64,000 nucleotides of DNA from the NCBI RefSeq assembly GCF_017255185.1, contig NZ_JAFKCZ010000008.1, positions 1 to 64,000 on the forward strand. Direction: 5' to 3'. The DNA is from Parahaliea mediterranea. GTDB lineage: Bacteria > Pseudomonadota > Gammaproteobacteria > Pseudomonadales > Halieaceae. The translations under genes were made by a program, and so were the position numbers. Below the pieces are notes generated by a model. The model was not told where the DNA came from. It made no database searches and saw only the letters and a program-made list of their open reading frames with translations. Shown piece by piece: positions 58,726 to 64,000 of this stretch. Numbering within the stretch: position 1 is the first letter of the stretch; every line of letters starts with the position of its first letter.

Positions 58726-59243
58726 GAATCTTCCAGCGCCACACCCACAACGATCGCCGTGGAACAGTGGTAGGCCGCACTGCTGGTGCCCAGGCACCAG
58801 TTGATATCATTGGTGGCATCGGGCCGATAGGGAGGCCGGTCGCCCTCGTCGCGCTGGCACAGACAGGCCCCACAGGACGATTTACCGCAACAGTCATTGT
58901 AGGAAATGACATAGTTGCGCCCATCAGCGGGGTTCAGGCAAGTGCCGATCCAGGTTACCGGTGACATCTCCGTGCCCGGGGGGCAGGTATTGGCGCTACC
59001 GCCGCAACAATCGCACAGGAAACCGTCGATGGCGCAATAGCGCCAGTAATCACAGCTGCTTGGGTCGCCCTCTTCCACCGGCTGCCCCGGATTGCCCGCG
59101 GCACTAGCGCGGGCGACCGGCAGCAGCGGTATGGCGGCGCTGCCCACCAGCAGCGATCCCAGGCCCTTCAACAATCCCCGGCGCGAGCTGCGCTGGGCCA
59201 GTTCACGGCTGCGCTGTTCCATCATCCTATCGAGAAACTTCAT
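58722..59243 (-). CDS. aauA: Quinoprotein amine dehydrogenase light chain (TTQ subunit)
   Basis: Small catalytic subunit of 173 residues of methylamine/aromatic-amine dehydrogenase. A long Tat-type leader (Arg21-Arg22 in SSRRGLLKGLG) is as in MauA. The mature part has 14 cysteines for dense disulfides and both tryptophans that crosslink to tryptophan tryptophylquinone: Trp98 (SPVTWIGTC) and Trp149 (DINWCLG). The catalytic Asp is Asp117 (SYNDCCGK). The enzyme oxidises primary amines to aldehydes plus ammonia in the periplasm. Context with ring-degradation genes favours the aromatic type (tyramine, dopamine) over methylamine, hence the symbol. ATGA overlaps join it to aauD and the cytochrome gene. 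Confidence 0.92.
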   Translation of the reverse strand: MKFLDRMMEQRSRELAQRSSRRGLLKGLGSLLVGSAAIPLLPVARASAAGNPGQPVEEGDPSSCDYWRYCAIDGFLCDCCGGSANTCPPGTEMSPVTWIGTCLNPADGRNYVISYNDCCGKSSCGACLCQRDEGDRPPYRPDATNDINWCLGTSSAAYHCSTAIVVGVALEDS

Positions 59244-59863
59244 GCCTTGTCCGCCTCCACATACTGTACGCCGCTGCGCTTATTCATATAGTCCTGTATC
59301 GATGCCACCTTGAGTTCCTTGGCCTCGAACAGGCTGTCGAGATGCTCCCGCGAGTTAACGATACCCATGGATGCGATCGCGCCCTGCTCGTCGATCAGCA
59401 CGGCGTAGGGCAACTTTGCCACGCCGTAGGTTTTACCCAGCAGTTCCGACACCACATAGGGAAACTGTTCCAGACCCTTGCGCGCCACGTAGCCCGCATG
59501 ATCCTGGTCACCGTCACTGGCAAGCACCACCTGCAGCCAGCTCGCCTCGGAACGCGCCGCCGCTTTCAGCGCCGGCGTTAACTCGTTGCAAATGGGGCAA
59601 TCCGGCGACAGGAAAAACAGCAGCCGCGCACGGCCATCGCCCTTGCCGCCCACCGCCAGCGATTGACCGTGGAGGTCTCGTACCGCCACTTCCGGCGCCG
59701 CGGACCCCACTGACAACTGCTGGTTCATCATCAACGCGCCGGCGGGCGCCACGCGCTCGTAGAGCACGCCAATCTGCCGCGCCAGGGCGAAGTTCACCAA
59801 CACCATCGCCAGGAAGCCGATCCACAACACGATGTTGGATACCACCAACCAGTCCATCCTCAT
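59240..59863 (-). CDS. aauD: Thioredoxin-fold maturation protein MauD/AauD
   Basis: Membrane-anchored thioredoxin-like protein of 207 residues: one N-terminal span (about 5-27) and a periplasmic domain with the redox pair Cys89-Pro-Ile-Cys92 (LSPDCPICNEL). MauD is needed to form the many disulfides of the light chain. It is linked by ATGA overlaps to aauE before and aauA after, the standard B-E-D-A order. Start may be ATG 59863 or 59857. Confidence 0.92.
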   Translation of the reverse strand: MRMDWLVVSNIVLWIGFLAMVLVNFALARQIGVLYERVAPAGALMMNQQLSVGSAAPEVAVRDLHGQSLAVGGKGDGRARLLFFLSPDCPICNELTPALKAAARSEASWLQVVLASDGDQDHAGYVARKGLEQFPYVVSELLGKTYGVAKLPYAVLIDEQGAIASMGIVNSREHLDSLFEAKELKVASIQDYMNKRSGVQYVEADKA

Positions 59864-60384
59864 ACCCCTTTTGTCATGCGTTGCGCATTGCTGATCAATT
59901 GTTCGCTGCACAGGTACAACAGCGCCAGAAAGCCACCCACGACGGTGGCGGCCGTCAGCGTGGCGATTACACCAAAGGGTCCCGGTGTCAACGGGATCGC
60001 CACCAGGCACAGGGCGATGCATACCAGATTGCGTACCACCAGCGCCGGGCTTAGTAAAACGTCCGCCGCCGGACCGGCGCAGCCACAACGCATGTCGCGA
60101 CGCCCCTGCAGCAACTTGCTGCCCATCAGCAAGGCGTAGGCCAGCAGCAGCCCGGCCGCGCCGGCGAGGGCCAGCGCGCGAGAGGCCGGCAGTAGCATTA
60201 GCGCCGTCAGCAGCGCCTCGGCGGCGGCCAGTGCCGCAATCATCGGCACGGGCACCTGCAAGCCACCCAGATAGGCCGCCACCAGCGAGCGGTAAAAACC
60301 GAGGTTTTTGAACTTGTGCCACGACGACACGCCCAGCAACCAGGCGGTGAACAGGGTTATACCGTAGGCAAGCATATCGAGCAT
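59860..60384 (-). CDS. aauE: Membrane maturation protein MauE/AauE
   Basis: Integral membrane protein of 174 residues with four or five hydrophobic segments and a conserved CGC in RRDMRCGCAGP. MauE works with MauD in light-chain folding, perhaps passing reducing or oxidising power across the membrane, similar to a DoxX/DsbD-like module. It starts 12 bp after the heavy-chain stop and overlaps aauD by ATGA. Confidence 0.9.
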   Translation of the reverse strand: MLDMLAYGITLFTAWLLGVSSWHKFKNLGFYRSLVAAYLGGLQVPVPMIAALAAAEALLTALMLLPASRALALAGAAGLLLAYALLMGSKLLQGRRDMRCGCAGPAADVLLSPALVVRNLVCIALCLVAIPLTPGPFGVIATLTAATVVGGFLALLYLCSEQLISNAQRMTKGV

Positions 60385-60396
60385 GGGCAGCCCCGC

Positions 60397-61590
60397 CTAT
60401 TCCGCCCGGTAGAGCATCAGCGGGGTTTCCTGGCCGATATCGGTAATCGTCTTGATGTAGTCACCGCTCTGGGCGTCGTACAACTCCATGCCCATATTCA
60501 CGGGGTTGGTCACCAGCAATTTCGGTTCCTTGCCGCGACTCACGGTGATGCTCAGGCCCCATTCCTTGAGCGCGATACGCGCCACCCGCGCCTGCTTCTT
60601 CGGATCAAATACCCAAACCTCGGGGCCACCGCCATTTTGGCTGCCGTCCTGTGCATCGGGATGCATCAATACGTAAAAACGCCCCAGGTCGTCCTCCGCG
60701 ATGATACCGATGCCCGCGGGTGCCCAGCGCTCGGCGCGCTCGGCCTCGGGCACCAGGTGCCAGGCCTCGCCCACTTTCGCGGTTTTGCCGCTGAAGTCCA
60801 CCGGCCAGACCATGCCGTCGAAACCGGGGAAATACCCCGTATCGTTGATGATGGCCGCGCGCTCGAAAATCGGGTTCACGTCGGTACTGAAAAAGGCGTC
60901 GGTGCGCACCTGTTGCGCGATGCTGCCGTCCCGTTCCAGCGAGGTCGACATAAACCGCCCGTCGGCGCACAGGGAACTGAAACCGCGATCGCCGCTGGGG
61001 TAAACGAAAGTACATCCCGGTGTTGGGACCTGGCTGATGATTTCCCGCTTCTCGAGATCGATCAGGGTCACCGATGCCGCGGGACTGAAGTTGGCGATCG
61101 CCAGCCAGCGCTGGTCGTTCAGCAGCAACAGCGTTTCGCGGCTGGGCATCCCCATGAAGCGTTTTTTGCCCGGCAGGAAAACCTCCGCCACCGGCGCCAG
61201 GCTCTGCTGATCCCAGATCGTCAGGTAATCCTTGCGCTCACCGCGCGTGCCGCGCTCGTGAAAGGTTTCAACGGCATAGATTTCCCCGCGCCGCGCGGAG
61301 TGCAGGATGTTACCCATCAACGCCACATTGAAGGTGCCCTTGACCTGTTCGGCGACAGTGTCCTCGGCGCTATCGATCACGTAGACCTTGCCGTCGGACA
61401 TATGAAAAAAAGCCGCGTCGTGCACCAGGAACCAGCTTTCCGGATAGGTGGCGGGCAGCGTTTCAATCACCCCGATGGGCTCGATGGGCAGCGGCGGCGG
61501 GCGATCTTCGGCCCCCGCGGCGGTTGGGGCTAAAGACACCAACAATCCGGCCGCGGGCACCAAGGCCCACCTTTTCAGCGCTTGGTACAT
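60397..61590 (-). CDS. aauB: Quinoprotein amine dehydrogenase heavy chain
   Basis: Periplasmic beta-propeller subunit of 397 residues that embraces the TTQ light chain and shapes the substrate channel. Signal peptide about 1-27 (ending AAGAE). Family motifs include TYPESWFLVHDAAFFHM, GKVYVIDS, FHERGTRGERKDYLTIWD, PGCTFVYPSGDRGFSSLCADG and EVWVFDPKKQARVARI. It is first of the B-E-D-A run; the gap to the aldehyde dehydrogenase gene upstream is only 57 bp. Whether it favours aromatic amines cannot be read from motifs alone; the neighbours suggest so. Confidence 0.92.
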   Translation of the reverse strand: MYQALKRWALVPAAGLLVSLAPTAAGAEDRPPPLPIEPIGVIETLPATYPESWFLVHDAAFFHMSDGKVYVIDSAEDTVAEQVKGTFNVALMGNILHSARRGEIYAVETFHERGTRGERKDYLTIWDQQSLAPVAEVFLPGKKRFMGMPSRETLLLLNDQRWLAIANFSPAASVTLIDLEKREIISQVPTPGCTFVYPSGDRGFSSLCADGRFMSTSLERDGSIAQQVRTDAFFSTDVNPIFERAAIINDTGYFPGFDGMVWPVDFSGKTAKVGEAWHLVPEAERAERWAPAGIGIIAEDDLGRFYVLMHPDAQDGSQNGGGPEVWVFDPKKQARVARIALKEWGLSITVSRGKEPKLLVTNPVNMGMELYDAQSGDYIKTITDIGQETPLMLYRAE

Positions 61591-61647
61591 AGTGATTCCC
61601 TTGTTTTTCTTACCGAGTATAGTTGCCTGCGAAAAAAAAGCACCAAC

Positions 61648-63069
61648 TCAGGCCTTGCTGATCTGCAGCGTCTGGATGCTGGTGTACTCCTCGAGGCCGT
61701 AACGGCCGAACTCGACGCCGAAACCGGATTCCTTAACGCCGCCAAAGGGGGCGTCCGGCTGTATCATCGCGTGGTTGTTGACCCACGCGGTACCGCACTC
61801 GAGGCGCGAGGCCAGCGCCGCCGCCCGGTCGAGATCACCCGACCACACCGAGCCGCCGAGACCGTTGGGGCTGTCGTTGGCACGGCGCAGCGCATCTTCG
61901 ACATCCGTGTACTTGAGTACCGGCAGGATCGGCCCGAAGGGCTCTTCGCGCACCAGCCGCGTGTTCTCGTCGATATCGGCGACAATGGTCACCGGAAAAA
62001 AGTAGCCGGGACCGGGCAGCGGCTGGCCGCCGGTCAGGATGCGCGCGCCGCTGGCGCGGGCCTCCTCGGCAATGGCGCAGACCTTGTCGAACTGCGGCTT
62101 GTTTTGCACCGGACCAAAGTCGACCTCGCCGTCGCCAGGGCCGGTTTTGACGCTGCCGGCAATGTCCGCCAGGGCCTGGCACAGCTCGTCGTAAATATCT
62201 TCGTGCACGTACAGGCGCTTGAGCGCGGCGCAGGTCTGGCCGTTGTTGATCAGCGCGGTGGCGAAGATCTTCGGCGCCACCGCCGCCACGTCGACATCCG
62301 GCAGCACGATCGCCGCGTCGTTGCCGCCGAGTTCCAGGGTGAGGCGTTTGAGGTTGCCGGAGGCGCCCTGCATGATCTTCTTGCCGGTCGGCGTGGAACC
62401 GGTGAATACGATCTTGTTGATACCCGGGTGATTGGTCATGGCGGCGCCGAGACTGCCGTCACCGGTGACGATATTGAACACGCCCGGCGGCAGGATGTCA
62501 TTGATGATCTCGGCGGCGCGCAAAGTGGTCAGGGGCGTGAATTCCGAGGGCTTGATCACCACGGTGTTGCCGCTGCGCAGCGCCGGCATGGTGTGCCAGA
62601 TGGCGATCAGCAGGGGGTAATTCCAGGGGGTGATGGAACCCACCACGCCCAACGGCTTGCGGTGTACTTCAATGCGCGCTTCATCGTTGTCCTGAATGAC
62701 TTCCACCGGCAGCTCGAGATCCGCCGTCGCGTGGCACCAGGCCACCGTGCCGCCCAGCTCGAACTGGGCGCCGAGCCCGGCGAAACCGCCCAGGGGCTTG
62801 CCCTGCTCGCGCACCAGCAAACCGGCCAGTTCCCCGGCGTGCGCCTCCAGCGCCGCGCCAATGGCGTGAACCATTTCAGCGCGCTCCGCGTCGGGACGCG
62901 CGCTCCACGCGGGAAAGGCTGCGCGCGCGGCGTCCACGGCCCGGTTGAGGTCTTGCTCCGTGGCTCGCGGGCACTGGGCAATGACTTCCTCGGTGGCCGG
63001 ATTCAGTACCGGGAAGTGCGCGTCGGTATCGACCTTTTGTCCATCAATGATCATCTGGTATTCAGACAT
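61648..63069 (-). CDS. Aldehyde dehydrogenase (probable arylacetaldehyde oxidation)
   Basis: NAD(P)-dependent aldehyde dehydrogenase of 473 residues. Catalytic Cys280 in NNGQTCAALKRL, Glu in LTLELGGNDAA, PWNYPLLIAIWH and KPSEFTPLTT for the cofactor, and EEPFGPILPVLKY near the end. It lies directly upstream of the amine dehydrogenase run on the same strand, so it probably oxidises the aldehyde that enzyme makes, for example 4-hydroxyphenylacetaldehyde to 4-hydroxyphenylacetate. It has no signal peptide, so the aldehyde must cross the inner membrane. It differs clearly from HpaE in this window. Confidence 0.9.
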   Translation of the reverse strand: MSEYQMIIDGQKVDTDAHFPVLNPATEEVIAQCPRATEQDLNRAVDAARAAFPAWSARPDAERAEMVHAIGAALEAHAGELAGLLVREQGKPLGGFAGLGAQFELGGTVAWCHATADLELPVEVIQDNDEARIEVHRKPLGVVGSITPWNYPLLIAIWHTMPALRSGNTVVIKPSEFTPLTTLRAAEIINDILPPGVFNIVTGDGSLGAAMTNHPGINKIVFTGSTPTGKKIMQGASGNLKRLTLELGGNDAAIVLPDVDVAAVAPKIFATALINNGQTCAALKRLYVHEDIYDELCQALADIAGSVKTGPGDGEVDFGPVQNKPQFDKVCAIAEEARASGARILTGGQPLPGPGYFFPVTIVADIDENTRLVREEPFGPILPVLKYTDVEDALRRANDSPNGLGGSVWSGDLDRAAALASRLECGTAWVNNHAMIQPDAPFGGVKESGFGVEFGRYGLEEYTSIQTLQISKA

Positions 63070-63223
63070 GGCGAACCTCTACTTCGAATTATGGTGGCAC
63101 GAGTTGCCAGACATGCATTGAAGCAGGTCGGCGCACCGCTGTCTTGTCTTTGCGGGAAACTGGCGCTTGTCTGTCGAAGAAGCTCGCCTTCGCGTTGGGC
63201 GGGCTGTTGAACAAGGACCCGCG

Positions 63224-64000
63224 CTATTGCTGGGAAGCGGGGTCACCCGTCGCGGCGACAGCTGGTCGCAGGCGCCGCCAGTGATCCACCAGGGGCACCA
63301 GGATCAGCAGGTAGGAAAGCACGAACAGGCCGACACCGGCGATGATCACCGCGGTGTAACCGCCCTCGGGAAGCAGTGAACCGGCAAACGCCGGCCCCAC
63401 CGACAGACCGAGCATCTGCGCCGCGACGGCATGGGTCACCACGCGCCCGTGGCGGTCGAAACTGGCCATGGCGGCCAGCAGAAAGGGATGGGTCATGTTC
63501 CAGGCGAAGTTGTACAGGCAGACGGTGAGCGCATAGACCGCCGCGGTAAAAGGCCCCAGCAGCACCAACAGCACCAGCGCGCCTCCCAGGACGCCCGCCG
63601 CCAGGGGGCCCGCGCGTCCCAGGCGGTTGCCCAGCAGCACCGCCACCAGCGCCCCGGCAATACCGAGGAACTGAGACAGCATCAACCCGTTGGCGACCTG
63701 TTGTTCGAGCAGGCCCGCGTTCATGCCGATCAGGAACAGATAGGCCCAAATCACGCCCTGGGCGAAGAAGTAGGTGAACATGGCCGCGACGGCCAGCCAG
63801 CGCCCGGCGGCCGGCAGGTCCACCGCATCCGCCTCGACCACTTCGTGATCGGTCAGCGAGGCGGGCACGGCGCGCACAAACAGCAGGCCGCTGGCGCCAA
63901 ACAGCGCGAAGCAGGCGATCAGCCCCTCCACCCCGATGGCCGCGATCAGCGAGGGCATGGCCCACAGCCCCAGGGCGCCGTAGGTCAACACCCCCATGAT
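63224..64000 (-). CDS. MFS transporter, cut by window edge
   Basis: C-terminal part (at least 257 residues) of a major facilitator; an in-frame ATG at 63997 is visible but the family's length (about 390) shows the gene continues beyond the window. Hydrophobic segments such as WLAVAAMFTYFFAQGVIWAYLFLIG and LGPFTAAVYALTVCLYNFAWNM are present. It is paralogous to the MFS at 49342-50505 (YNF-A/S-WN block and the GPAFAG segment). It lies upstream of the aldehyde dehydrogenase on the same strand and may import the aldehyde or amine. Substrate unknown. Confidence 0.8.
   Translation of the reverse strand: MMGVLTYGALGLWAMPSLIAAIGVEGLIACFALFGASGLLFVRAVPASLTDHEVVEADAVDLPAAGRWLAVAAMFTYFFAQGVIWAYLFLIGMNAGLLEQQVANGLMLSQFLGIAGALVAVLLGNRLGRAGPLAAGVLGGALVLLVLLGPFTAAVYALTVCLYNFAWNMTHPFLLAAMASFDRHGRVVTHAVAAQMLGLSVGPAFAGSLLPEGGYTAVIIAGVGLFVLSYLLILVPLVDHWRRLRPAVAATGDPASQQ

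Overview
The window is high-GC DNA from a Gram-negative bacterium, probably a marine gammaproteobacterium of the Halieaceae/Cellvibrionales type. The minus-strand order alaS, lysC, csrA, tRNA-Ser is the classic gammaproteobacterial one. The number of TonB-dependent receptors (six in 64 kb), the Tat-exported and periplasmic enzymes and the c-type cytochromes fit a marine heterotroph. The genus assignment is inference.

Layout. 1-2.5 kb: one end of an integrated phage or genomic island (S24-type repressor, excisionase-like protein, tyrosine integrase) inserted at the 3' end of a tRNA-Ser(GCU) gene; the integrase reading frame runs on antisense through the tRNA. 2.6-10.2 kb: housekeeping block (csrA, lysC, alaS, HIT protein, Trm112-like protein, M23 peptidase, methyltransferase, greB) containing two REP-like repeat clusters. 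10.2-21 kb: uptake region with an MFS transporter, a FecI/FecR pair, a signalling (STN) TonB receptor followed by a related receptor without STN, and a convergent FecA-like receptor. 21-26 kb: serine hydrolase, uracil-DNA glycosylase family protein, gcvP. 26-29 kb: a Fur-box-preceded siderophore receptor and an unusually short siderophore-interacting protein.

29-40 kb: a full homoprotocatechuate (3,4-dihydroxyphenylacetate) meta-cleavage cluster. hpaR and hpaG are divergent from hpaE-F-H-I-A, a two-component 4-hydroxyphenylacetate 3-hydroxylase, hpaD, a VanA-like Rieske oxygenase and a PhyH-type dioxygenase. 40-43.7 kb: PhzF-like protein, EamA exporter, NHL propeller protein and a LysR regulator. 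44-64 kb: a TonB receptor, then a 17-kb run on the minus strand: Tat amidase, DmpA-type peptidase, MFS, SnoaL-like protein, HDAC-like amidohydrolase, TonB receptor, exported amidohydrolase, AraC regulator, two cytochromes c, a tryptophan-tryptophylquinone (TTQ) amine dehydrogenase cluster (B-E-D-A), aldehyde dehydrogenase and a second MFS cut by the window edge.

How they fit together (inference): receptors import an aromatic amine or amide; amidases release the amine; the periplasmic TTQ dehydrogenase makes the arylacetaldehyde and passes electrons to c-type cytochromes; the aldehyde dehydrogenase gives 4-hydroxyphenylacetate; the hydroxylase gives homoprotocatechuate; HpaD-E-G-F-H-I take it to pyruvate and succinic semialdehyde. 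The stretch from 29 to 64 kb therefore looks like a tyramine- or dopamine-type catabolic supercluster with an unusual amide-hydrolysing front end.
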